A DNA stretch of 13,304 nt, taken from assembly GCA_009787675.1 (NCBI GenBank), contig WQSU01000029.1:1-13304 (forward strand), in the 5' to 3' direction. A model generated the notes under the pieces. It searched no databases, was not told the origin of the DNA, and saw only the letters and a program-made list of their open reading frames with translations. Made by a program: the position numbers and the translations under genes. Origin of the DNA: Lentimicrobiaceae bacterium. Its GTDB lineage: Bacteria > Bacteroidota > Bacteroidia > Bacteroidales > WCHB1-69. This document shows positions 6,895 to 13,304 of this stretch, one piece after another (the stretch's first letter is position 1; each line of letters begins with the position of its first letter).

Positions 6895-6999
6895 CTAAAA
6901 TTTATAAATAACGCCAATAGTGAATTGAGAAAGTGTGAGAATGCTTGAGGAATTAAAGCCAATATTAAGGTCATGTTTAATTGTTCTTGTTTTTTCATA
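6895..6999 (-). pseudogene. C-terminal remnant of another barrel gene upstream of the glycosyltransferase
   Basis: A minus-strand frame of 34 codons ends …SQFTIGVIYKF then TAG. It contains KHDLNIGF, which recalls the NIGY motif of the other two remnants, and closes with a typical Phe-terminated last strand. A TAA precedes it at 7000-7002, so no signal peptide or start belongs to it. It ends 21 nt before the glycosyltransferase start. It could also be a short real peptide in another frame (ATG at 6996-6998), but the barrel-terminus pattern is the better reading. Confidence 0.45.
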
Positions 7000-7019
7000 T
7001 TAATTTGGGTTTTAGCATG

Positions 7020-7056
7020 CGAAAATAGTAATTTTCTTCAATCGTAATTTAATTAC
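7020..7056 (-). promoter_or_regulatory. Possible -7 box (TATTTTCG) with upstream palindrome
   Basis: TATTTTCG at 7020-7027 is one base off TAnnTTTG. A perfect 13-bp palindrome, GTAATTTAATTAC, lies just upstream at 7044-7056, near where an activator or the -33 contacts would be. A start near 7013 would transcribe the barrel remnant and then the glycosyltransferase, whose ATG is at 6873. No TTTG lies at the right distance, so this is tentative. Confidence 0.3.
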
Positions 7057-7067
7057 ATTGGCGACTT

Positions 7068-9212
7068 TTATTTCTTATGATGATTCTCAATCATCCTCCA
7101 CAAATGCACGCGGTCTTTGCCGCGAACGTTGTGTTCATGAGAAGGATAGACATAATAGTTTAGCAAAACGCCCTCTTTTACCGCTTGTTCCAGCAGTTCC
7201 AACGAATGTTGCTGTACCACAACATCATCCAAGCCGCCGTGAAAAATCAGGGTGTTGGCTTTAATTTTACCCACTTTATCAAGTATAGAAGCTTGGGCGT
7301 AACCTTCGGGGTTCTCCTCAGGTGTGTCCATGTAGCGTTCGCCGTAATAAACTTCATACCACTTCCAATCCACTACCGGTCCGCCTAAAGAAGCGGAGGC
7401 AAACACCTCAGGATGTTGCGTTATGAGCGACAAGACCATGAATGCGCCGTAGCTCCAACCATCCACGCAAATTTTATTTTCATCAACATAAGGCAGTGAT
7501 TTTAAGTAGTTTATTCCGCACATTTGGTCTTCCACGTCGTAAGTTCCCAAGCGACGGTGAATAACTTTTTCAAACTCACTTCCGCGATTTGCCGTGCCGC
7601 GATTGTCTAACGAGAAAACAATAAAACCTTGCTGCGCCATGTAGTACAAAAAGCCGCCTCCCGACATAAATGTGTTGGTAACCATCTGGGAATGAGGTCC
7701 GCCATACACATATAAAAAGACAGGATATTTCTTATTCGGGTCAAAGTTTGGGGGTAAAATTGTGCGGTAATACAAATCAATTTGTTCTGCATTTTGTACT
7801 TTTCCCATAGAAACGTTGCCTAAATTAAGATGAGCGTAAGGGTTTTTAGAATAGAGTAATCTGTTCAGAATCTTTCCTTTAGCGTCGCGCAGTGTGATTT
7901 CCCGTGGGGTCGTCAAATTGTTGAAATCATCTATAAAATAATTAAAATAGGATGAAAAATTAGGATTATGCGCCCCTGACTCGGAGGTTAAAGTGGTGAT
8001 ATTTCCTTTTTTAAGATGAACGCAAAAAACATTTCTGTCGGTGGGCTGGGGCGCGGCAGCCGTGAAAAACAGATTTTCCTGCTTGGCATCAAGTCCTAAG
8101 ATGTTGATTACATTAAAATTACCGGTAGTAAGCTGTTTGAGAAACGTTCCGGTTTTATCATATAAAAATAGATGTGAAAAACCGTTGCGGTCGCTTTTCC
8201 AAATAAAATTCCCGTCGTTCAAGAAAGTGATGGGGGTAGAGGGTTCTACCCAGCGCTCATCCAGTTCTTCTAATAAAACACGTACTTTATTTCCTGTAGC
8301 AACATCATATTCAATAAGTTTTGCATGATTTTGTGCACGATTCAGGTGGGTAATAAAAAACGATTTTTCGTCGGGAGAAAAGGTTAATGAGATTAAAAAT
8401 TCGCCGTCGTTTTTATGAGTTTTAACATAATGATAAACAGGTTTATTAGCTTTTGTAGAAGCATTTACATCAAAGATGCCAACCGTAACTTCGTGGCTTG
8501 CCCTGCCTGCCATTGGGTATTTAATCATTTCAACGGTAGCAATATCTCCATACCCTTTTAATCGGGGATAATCCTCCACCATGCTTTCATCCATGCGGTA
8601 AAAAGCAATGTAATTGCCTTTGGGAGAGATATATTGCCCTCTATCAATATCCCACTCATTGCGGTGCACTGCTTTCCCAAACACAATATGTTTCCCGGTA
8701 TCCAATGAGATGATGATAGGGTGATAGTTGTTTTTGACGCTTTTTACAAACACTGCACCATCTTCCTTTACCACAAACAATTCGTCATTAATAGATTGAT
8801 CAATAATGTTTTCTATTTCATAAAAAGTAATCTTTGGGTTGTTTTTCGGATTGGTTATTTTTAATTTCTGCGCAGGAAAGTAGAGTGTGTTTTCATCTAA
8901 AAAGTTAAAAAACAGGTGATTTCCCAAATCTTTTTCCGGGGTCAACGCACGTATTTCAGCAAAAGTAAAGTAAACCTCTTTTTTCGCTGTTTTAGCATCC
9001 GTTAAAAAAACCGTATCATTTTTCACAAACACATATTGGTTGGTGTTGGTTCGCCAACGCAGGTTTTGCAGAGACTCGGTTCGGTATTTTCCGGAGATAA
9101 GATCGTTGAGGTCAAGAGTTTGGGCGGAACAAGGGAGGAGGGAGAAGGCAGAAAGGAGAAAGCAGAAAGCAGAAAGGGAGAAGGGAGAAAGGGAGAAGGA
9201 GGAGGTATTCAT
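7068..9212 (-). CDS. ptpA: Prolyl tripeptidyl peptidase (S9B serine peptidase)
   Basis: 714 residues. The enzyme releases N-terminal tripeptides with proline in the third position and is expected in the periplasm or at the cell surface, helping amino-acid and peptide nutrition. The N-terminal half (about 40-470) is the DPPIV-type beta-propeller, with AFYRMDESM at about 203-211. E209 is a candidate for the Glu that binds the substrate amino terminus. The C-terminal alpha/beta-hydrolase domain has S587 in GWSYGAF, D662 in HGGLDD and H694 in SHEHNV, a complete triad. VYVYGGPH-type and YGERYMDTPEENPEGY blocks match P. gingivalis PtpA (about 730 residues) better than classical DPPIV. The usual GWSYGGF is GWSYGAF here. 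The signal peptide (residues 1-31, ending CSAQ) is made almost wholly of S/F/L/A from a polypurine repeat. ATG 9212 is secure because the next in-frame Met is at residue 207, well inside the propeller. Confidence 0.92.
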   Translation of the reverse strand: MNTSSFSLSPFSLSAFCFLLSAFSLLPCSAQTLDLNDLISGKYRTESLQNLRWRTNTNQYVFVKNDTVFLTDAKTAKKEVYFTFAEIRALTPEKDLGNHLFFNFLDENTLYFPAQKLKITNPKNNPKITFYEIENIIDQSINDELFVVKEDGAVFVKSVKNNYHPIIISLDTGKHIVFGKAVHRNEWDIDRGQYISPKGNYIAFYRMDESMVEDYPRLKGYGDIATVEMIKYPMAGRASHEVTVGIFDVNASTKANKPVYHYVKTHKNDGEFLISLTFSPDEKSFFITHLNRAQNHAKLIEYDVATGNKVRVLLEELDERWVEPSTPITFLNDGNFIWKSDRNGFSHLFLYDKTGTFLKQLTTGNFNVINILGLDAKQENLFFTAAAPQPTDRNVFCVHLKKGNITTLTSESGAHNPNFSSYFNYFIDDFNNLTTPREITLRDAKGKILNRLLYSKNPYAHLNLGNVSMGKVQNAEQIDLYYRTILPPNFDPNKKYPVFLYVYGGPHSQMVTNTFMSGGGFLYYMAQQGFIVFSLDNRGTANRGSEFEKVIHRRLGTYDVEDQMCGINYLKSLPYVDENKICVDGWSYGAFMVLSLITQHPEVFASASLGGPVVDWKWYEVYYGERYMDTPEENPEGYAQASILDKVGKIKANTLIFHGGLDDVVVQQHSLELLEQAVKEGVLLNYYVYPSHEHNVRGKDRVHLWRMIENHHKK
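9131..9205. repeat. Polypurine low-complexity tract encoding a signal peptide
   Basis: The plus strand is made of GGGAGAA and GCAGAAA-type units, with an uninterrupted 35-base purine run at 9171-9205. On the coding (minus) strand this is polypyrimidine and specifies the hydrophobic core of the peptidase signal peptide. Mirror-like purine runs can slip during replication and can form triplex DNA. Confidence 0.8.
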
Positions 9213-9248
9213 ATTGTAATAATTTTATATTGAGATATTTATTAAATT

Positions 9249-10805
9249 TTAGAGGCCAATTATGTGTATGGTTTTGTCGTTTATGGTTTCTTTCTTTATA
9301 TAAATTTTATCATTCCAATCTATTTCGGGGCGTTGGTCAAACAAGGCGAGCCAGCCTTCGTTGCAGCCGTAAGTATCCATATATTCAGCGGTTTGTCTTA
9401 ACCCATCCTGTAAAGATTTGTCTCCTCTTCTTATTTTCAGTTCCACAGGATATTTTTTCCCTTCAAAAACCAGGCAAATGTCGGTGCGTCCTGTTCCTGC
9501 CGCCATTTCGCGAAAAATTTGCCCGCCGCCATTGATAATGCGTTGAAGAAAAGCCATCAAAATGAGATGGGGAGCCGCTTCCTGATATTGATATTTCATT
9601 CTCCAAATATCGCTGTTTTCACGCCAAAACTGTTGGAAATCACACATTAGCATAGACATATCAATTTGATTATCGTGTATATAGCGTGATGTTTGGCTTA
9701 GTTTTTCTTCCGTGCCAAAATCATTTTGATAATTGAGTGATAAATAGCGGGCAATCACCTCTCCATAAATAGGATTTGAGGGCATGATTCTTTCCCCTTT
9801 TGTTATCAAACCCAAATCACAAACATACTGATAATCATCAGAAAGGCGGTCAATAGGCTGGTTGCCGCCCATTACCAGCGGCTCAATGATTCTGCGTACG
9901 CGTTCCTCTTTCAAACGTTCTAAGAGGCTGTCAATATGTGTATCGCGCCGCAGGATGATGGTTTGGATTGCTTCTTCGGCTAATTTGGCTGTAACAGGCT
10001 TAGTGTAATCGAATTGCAATGTATTTACGATAATTTCGCGAACAATGGCATTCACTAACCATGGTTGCCCTTGCGTTTGTTTATAAATAAAATCAATAGC
10101 ATCATTTTCAAATATTTGCCCTGTCTCATCGGTATGTTGTTTGTACAGTGATTCCACTTCTTCCCGAGTGAAATTTTTAAGGGTTAAGACTTCTGTAACA
10201 ATATTAAACGGACTTGCAGATCCTAATGTGTCGCTATTGGGACGTACTTTTGCCTTGTAATCGCGAATATTTCTCATGCCCACTAACGCGATTGAATGCA
10301 CAAACGGCGTTAATTGTCGGGTTACATACCCTTCCCGCAATTGTCGCAAAAACGATATTAAAGTGCTGTCGCTTAAACAGTCTGCTTCATCAAAAAATAG
10401 GACTAAAGGCTTATCCAATCTCTTGCAATAGATTTTTAATTCATTATTTAGAACTCCAGTAAAATTTTCATAATCTGCATTTTGTGCAAAAATTTCATGA
10501 TTTGGAATCTCATTTGCGCATAAAGCATCTTTAATACATTTAATAATAAGCGGGATTCCTTCTTTTATATCACCAATACCTTGCAAAGTTTCTAATGAAC
10601 AATAAAGTGCATAATACTTACCTTCATCGTTTAATTTTGTTGTTAAATCTAACAGATAGGTTGTTTTTCCGCTTTGTCGCGCCGCATGAATGACAAAATA
10701 TTGCGCCATGGCAATTAATCGCTCAATTCCTTTCAAGCGTGAGGAGGCTTCAATCATGTAATGACTTTCCATGTTGCAAGGACCTGCAATGTTAAAATAT
10801 CGCAT
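9249..10805 (-). CDS. AAA-type ATPase with C-terminal PD-(D/E)XK-like nuclease domain
   Basis: 518 residues, cytoplasmic. The conserved opening RYFNIAGPCNMESHYMI (from residue 2) supports ATG 10805. A P-loop variant AARQSGKTT is at 41-49, with K47 and T48, and Ala replacing the first Gly. Walker B is LVLFFDEAD at 134-142 (D139, E140), followed by a sensor-like SIALVGMRNIRDY region at 171-183. Then come STAND/ORC-like helical segments including the TQGQPWLVNAIV block (244-255). The last about 90 residues hold GRTD (D442) and PVELKIRRG (E455 and K457), a plausible D…ExK active site of PD-(D/E)XK nucleases. The architecture resembles the AAA-ATPase_like/PDDEXK_9 proteins scattered and often multicopy in Bacteroidota. 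Their cellular function is not established. It lies 36 nt upstream of the peptidase and 47 nt after rsmD, but nothing suggests a shared pathway. No partner gene for a known defence system is present. Confidence 0.85.
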   Translation of the reverse strand: MRYFNIAGPCNMESHYMIEASSRLKGIERLIAMAQYFVIHAARQSGKTTYLLDLTTKLNDEGKYYALYCSLETLQGIGDIKEGIPLIIKCIKDALCANEIPNHEIFAQNADYENFTGVLNNELKIYCKRLDKPLVLFFDEADCLSDSTLISFLRQLREGYVTRQLTPFVHSIALVGMRNIRDYKAKVRPNSDTLGSASPFNIVTEVLTLKNFTREEVESLYKQHTDETGQIFENDAIDFIYKQTQGQPWLVNAIVREIIVNTLQFDYTKPVTAKLAEEAIQTIILRRDTHIDSLLERLKEERVRRIIEPLVMGGNQPIDRLSDDYQYVCDLGLITKGERIMPSNPIYGEVIARYLSLNYQNDFGTEEKLSQTSRYIHDNQIDMSMLMCDFQQFWRENSDIWRMKYQYQEAAPHLILMAFLQRIINGGGQIFREMAAGTGRTDICLVFEGKKYPVELKIRRGDKSLQDGLRQTAEYMDTYGCNEGWLALFDQRPEIDWNDKIYIKKETINDKTIHIIGL

Positions 10806-10852
10806 AATAAAACAGGTTTAATAATTAATTGCGGCGAAAATAATAATCTTTC

Positions 10853-11392
10853 TTATTCAAAATTTACCAAAAAAGAAAAATTTAATTTTCCATATTTACG
10901 ATGTTCGTAGAAGTTGGGGTGTTGGGTAAAATCATATTCGCGGGGGTGTTCTAAAACGAGCCAGCCGCTGGGCTTTAATAATTGATTGTTAAACACGTGC
11001 GTTACAATTTTTTCTAAACCTGTTAAATCGTATGGCGGATCGGCGAAGATAATATCGAACTTTTGGCGAGATTTTTCCACAAAAGAAAATGCATCGCCCC
11101 GAATGACCGTAATTTGGTCATATTCAAGTTTCTCAGCAGTACGCCTGATAAAGTCAGCGCAACCTTGATAGTTGTCCACGGCAGTTATCGAAATGGCTCC
11201 CCGTGAGGCAAACTCATACGATATATTTCCGGTTCCGGCGAACAGGTCGAGCACGGTAACCTTATCAAAGAAAAAGTAATTGTTTAAAATGTTGAACAGG
11301 CTCTCCTTTCCCAAATCGGTAGTGGGTCTCACCGGCAGCGATGCCGGCGCCTGGATCTGTTTGCCTTTGTTTTTGCCTTGAATAATTCTCAT
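10853..11392 (-). CDS. rsmD: 16S rRNA (guanine(966)-N(2))-methyltransferase
   Basis: 179 residues, close to the normal family length. It transfers a methyl group from SAM to N2 of G966 of 16S rRNA in the assembled small subunit. The N-terminal RIIQGKNKGKQI (2-13) and RPTTD (22-26) are RsmD signatures. SAM motif I is VLDLFAGTGN at 47-56, an acidic residue (D73, in AVDN) should bind the SAM ribose, and the catalytic motif IV is DPPY at 118-121. It starts 2 nt after the dinD homologue's stop, so the two are probably co-transcribed. Nothing is missing. Confidence 0.95.
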   Translation of the reverse strand: MRIIQGKNKGKQIQAPASLPVRPTTDLGKESLFNILNNYFFFDKVTVLDLFAGTGNISYEFASRGAISITAVDNYQGCADFIRRTAEKLEYDQITVIRGDAFSFVEKSRQKFDIIFADPPYDLTGLEKIVTHVFNNQLLKPSGWLVLEHPREYDFTQHPNFYEHRKYGKLNFSFLVNFE

Positions 11393-11394
11393 CT

Positions 11395-12246
11395 TTAGGT
11401 TATGATTTTATTTTTCTTTTTTGTGTCTTCCAAAAGCTTCTTTTCATCAGCATTCAATTTGCGTTGAAGTTTTTTTATGTCTTCGGCTGGAGGCAACGTT
11501 TCCGGCTTTACGCCTCTTTCCAATAATATTTTTCTAACAGCTTTGTTGTTTTCGATATGTTCTGATGTTATTGGTTTTTCACCTTGCAAATCATTTTCCA
11601 CTATATTGTGGCTGGTAAGTTCAACAGCAAGATCTTTAGCTTTAATAGTTAGGGTTGGCAAAAAATCTGCTAAGGGACGATTCCCAGGAACGACTAATTT
11701 TAGTTTCATGTCATTTGTTGAAAACCCGCCGAATAAAGCAGTATCGCCTTTACTTCTAATAATGGCAAAACCCTTATCGTCAACACCACGTTCATAAAGG
11801 ATACCGGAAAGTTTCTTTTCGCTGTTAGATAATTTTTCTCTGGCACAAACTCTTACAACATCTAATAAGCGTTGCTCAATAATTTCTTGTTTACGGGTTT
11901 GAACTGCAAAATAGGTTTGGGCAAAAGCGACTTCAGTTTTGGTTGAATCTCCATTTTGGGCTATTAAATAACAGGCGTAGCGGGTGAGTGCAACATCTTC
12001 AATGGCTCTTTTGGAACTACTGCCAAGGTCAACCATTTTGTTGGTATCAACAAAATGGTCTGAAACATCAATACCGCTGTTTTCACAAGATTTCTTTGCC
12101 TTAACTATTACTTTTAAAAAGTTTCGCCATTCAGAATAGGCAAACACTGTTTGTAATTCTCTCGCACTCCAACATTCTATGTCATCAATATTGTAACGGG
12201 CTGTCTCCAACTTTTCAAAAAGTTCCTGAATTTGTTCTTTTTTCAT
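11395..12246 (-). CDS. dinD: DNA-damage-inducible protein D homologue
   Basis: 283 residues, similar to the E. coli protein (about 274). The N-terminal part carries the family blocks WSARELQTVFAYSEWRNF (26-43), KKSCENSG…DHF (51-65), KMVDLGSSSKRAIEDVALTRYACYLI in pieces (70-95) and AQTYFAVQTRKQE (109-121). The C-terminal half is charged and helical and ends in KKKNKIIT. In E. coli DinD is LexA-controlled and inhibits RecA filament function; relatives occur on phages and mobile elements. I cannot find an E. coli-type LexA box upstream here. It sits between two housekeeping RNA genes, so it may be a transferred gene that joined the operon. It has its own -7-like box at 12290-12297. Confidence 0.88.
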   Translation of the reverse strand: MKKEQIQELFEKLETARYNIDDIECWSARELQTVFAYSEWRNFLKVIVKAKKSCENSGIDVSDHFVDTNKMVDLGSSSKRAIEDVALTRYACYLIAQNGDSTKTEVAFAQTYFAVQTRKQEIIEQRLLDVVRVCAREKLSNSEKKLSGILYERGVDDKGFAIIRSKGDTALFGGFSTNDMKLKLVVPGNRPLADFLPTLTIKAKDLAVELTSHNIVENDLQGEKPITSEHIENNKAVRKILLERGVKPETLPPAEDIKKLQRKLNADEKKLLEDTKKKNKIIT

Positions 12247-12282
12247 TTTTCTGTTTTATTACTATTTCTCTTTTTTTTATAA

Positions 12283-12305
12283 ATTTTGGCAAAAATACAC
12301 AAAAT
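12283..12305 (-). promoter_or_regulatory. dinD promoter candidate with flanking inverted repeat
   Basis: TATTTTTG at 12290-12297 (minus strand) matches TAnnTTTG and would give a leader of about 37 nt before the dinD ATG. The inverted half-sites ATTTTG (12283-12288) and CAAAAT (12300-12305) frame the box symmetrically, as an operator would. No good -33 element is at 19-21 nt. Confidence 0.4.
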
Positions 12306-12318
12306 GGATATAGTATTA

Positions 12319-12894
12319 CTAATCAATCCTATTCACCTCGTTCATTGTTTGTTGCAGTCCCGCCGTACAAAACGACAGGCAGGCATTCGCTGCGTTTTCA
12401 ATGGCAGTGGTTATGGGTTCTATTTCTTCGGGGAAGAATTTACCCAACACATAATCAATCTGGTATCCTTGCGGGTAGTTTTTACCGATGCCGAAGCGCA
12501 AGCGTGGGAAGTTGGAGTGTTGCAATACTTCAATGATGTGGTTGATGCCGTTGTGCGAGCCGCCGCCGCCTTTGGGGCGCATGCGCAGTGTGGCAACGGG
12601 CAAATCAATATCATCGGAGATGATGAGGATGTTTTGGGGTTCTATCTCCTCTTTTTCCATCCAGTAGCGCACGGCATTCCCGCTCAAGTTCATGTAGGTG
12701 GTGGGCATGAGCAACACCAATGTTCGTCCTTTGTATTTGGCTTCTGCTTTATAAGCGTAACGTTCTGATTTGAATGTAACATCTAACTTTTTCGCCAACG
12801 CACTCACCACTTCAAAACCAATATTGTGTCGTGTTCCGGCATATTTTTGTTCTGCATTTCCAAGTCCAACGATGAGGTATTTTTTAGGGTTCAT
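12319..12894 (-). CDS. pth: Peptidyl-tRNA hydrolase
   Basis: 191 residues from ATG 12894. It hydrolyses the ester bond of prematurely released peptidyl-tRNA, recycling tRNA in the cytoplasm. Active-site residues are all visible: N13 in VGLGN, H23 in GTRHN, N69 in TYMNLSGNAV, D94 in SDDIDLP and N115 in GGGGSHNG. They correspond to N10, H20, N68, D93 and N114 of the E. coli enzyme. ATG 12918 would add eight residues (MSSVNRNL) that lie outside the conserved start KYLIVGLGN, so I prefer 12894. Two tiny ORFs and a consensus promoter lie upstream. The spacer to dinD is 72 nt and contains no clear terminator. Confidence 0.95.
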   Translation of the reverse strand: MNPKKYLIVGLGNAEQKYAGTRHNIGFEVVSALAKKLDVTFKSERYAYKAEAKYKGRTLVLLMPTTYMNLSGNAVRYWMEKEEIEPQNILIISDDIDLPVATLRMRPKGGGGSHNGINHIIEVLQHSNFPRLRFGIGKNYPQGYQIDYVLGKFFPEEIEPITTAIENAANACLSFCTAGLQQTMNEVNRID

Positions 12895-12953
12895 AAGATT
12901 CCGATTAACCGAAGACATAAGTCTCCAGTAAATGAGGCAGCGAAATTACATTT

Positions 12954-13034
12954 TTATTGAACTTGCTGTCCGAAATTTGGAGAAGCTACTGCAAACAACA
13001 GAAGCAATCCTGCGAGAAGTGAAATTTTTTTCAT
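12954..13034 (-). CDS. 26-residue signal-peptide-like small ORF
   Basis: The product has a basic start (MKKISL), a hydrophobic core (LAGLLLLFAVA) and a polar SPNFGQQVQ end, followed directly by TAA. It is a textbook signal sequence with almost no mature part. It begins 17 nt after the stop of the small ORF at 13052 and ends 59 nt before pth. It may be a secreted micro-peptide, a leader peptide coupled to pth, or the stump of an exported protein gene whose body was deleted. I see no coding-like continuation in other frames. No family is recognised. Confidence 0.5.
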   Translation of the reverse strand: MKKISLLAGLLLLFAVASPNFGQQVQ

Positions 13035-13051
13035 AATAAGTGTGTTTTTGG

Positions 13052-13216
13052 TTAATATTTTTTGGGTTTGTGATTTTTTTTCTTATTATGATGTGTGTAA
13101 TAATCCATAAGAAACAAAGTATCGAGGATAGATGCGTAAATGTAACTATAGTAACGTGCAACAGGCAAACCGCTGACGACCTTTTGGTGTTGAATACTGC
13201 TACTACCCGCTAACAT
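13052..13216 (-). CDS. 54-residue hypothetical small ORF
   Basis: From ATG 13216 the product reads MLAGSSSIQHQKVVSG…, then an aromatic middle (ARYYSYIYASILDTLFL) and a strongly basic tail (HHNKKKNHKPKKY). The ATG lies 21 nt after a consensus -7 box, giving a leader of only about 14 nt. The frame is open further upstream to an ATG at 13282, but that ATG would be ahead of the promoter. I do not recognise a family. It may be a real small basic protein or an open frame in a structured leader RNA. Confidence 0.35.
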   Translation of the reverse strand: MLAGSSSIQHQKVVSGLPVARYYSYIYASILDTLFLMDYYTHHNKKKNHKPKKY

Positions 13217-13237
13217 TCCGGTTGATTTTAAAGTCTG

Positions 13238-13268
13238 CAAATATAGTAGAATTTGGAAGTTGGGCAAA
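13238..13268 (-). promoter_or_regulatory. Consensus Bacteroidota promoter (TTTG-N19-TATATTTG)
   Basis: On the minus strand TTTG at 13265-13268 and TATATTTG at 13238-13245 are separated by exactly 19 nt. Both halves and the spacing match the sigma-ABfr consensus of this phylum. It is the only promoter in the window with both halves in register. Transcription would run left through the two small ORFs and probably into pth. Confidence 0.7.
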
Positions 13269-13304
13269 CCTCTGAAAGACAAAGAAAGAAAAGGGGGCAG
13301 GGGG

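Noticed and set aside
7068..9212. Calling the S9 peptidase a classical dipeptidyl peptidase IV
   Set aside because: The RMDES, YGERYMDTPEENPEGY and SHEHNV blocks follow the prolyl tripeptidyl peptidase of P. gingivalis more closely; DPPIV activity is not excluded without assay.
12247..12318. E. coli-type LexA box before dinD
   Set aside because: No CTGT-N8-ACAG pattern is present in the spacer.
12286..12768. 160-codon plus-strand open frame
   Set aside because: It is antisense to pth, which has all catalytic residues; the frame is a shadow of its codon pattern.

Overview
The window looks like Bacteroidota (Bacteroidetes) chromosome. It is AT-rich, with very AT-rich spacers and no Shine-Dalgarno-like leaders. 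Several upstream regions carry the phylum's TAnnTTTG -7 box. The gene set fits: a TonB-dependent receptor, several exported outer-membrane barrels, and a prolyl tripeptidyl peptidase strongly resembling that of Porphyromonas gingivalis. Every protein gene lies on the minus strand; only a broken transposase at the left edge is on plus.

Layout, left to right. (1) 1-331: wreck of an IS110-type transposase. (2) 513-2756: TonB-dependent outer-membrane receptor with a candidate promoter and palindrome upstream. (3) 2869-5519: an outer-membrane barrel array (genes at 3004-3711, 3718-4689 and 4749-5471) bracketed by two perfect 50-bp direct repeats. Each repeat encodes the last residues and stop of a further, lost barrel gene. 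The two left-hand barrels are paralogues in one reading frame, parted by a single TAA, and the downstream one has no signal peptide. A perfect 17-bp inverted repeat sits inside one barrel gene where its paralogue has fewer residues. (4) 5587-6873: GT4/GT5-like glycosyltransferase, flanked on both sides by barrel C-terminal remnants. (5) 7068-9212: S9 prolyl tripeptidyl peptidase whose signal peptide is encoded by a polypurine low-complexity tract. (6) 9249-10805: ATPase with a C-terminal PD-(D/E)XK-like nuclease domain. (7) 10853-12894: rsmD, a dinD homologue and pth, with dinD and rsmD 2 nt apart. (8) 12954-13268: a consensus -33/-7 promoter followed by two tiny ORFs ahead of pth.

Functionally the left half is cell-envelope (uptake receptor, barrels, secreted peptidase). 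The right half is translation and RNA housekeeping (RsmD 16S methylation, peptidyl-tRNA hydrolase) interleaved with accessory genes (ATPase-nuclease, DinD). I do not see a complete named defence or secretion system. The strongest unexplained structure is the repeat-bracketed, partly decayed barrel array at 2869-5580. It looks like a locus evolving by tandem duplication, deletion and nonsense interruption.
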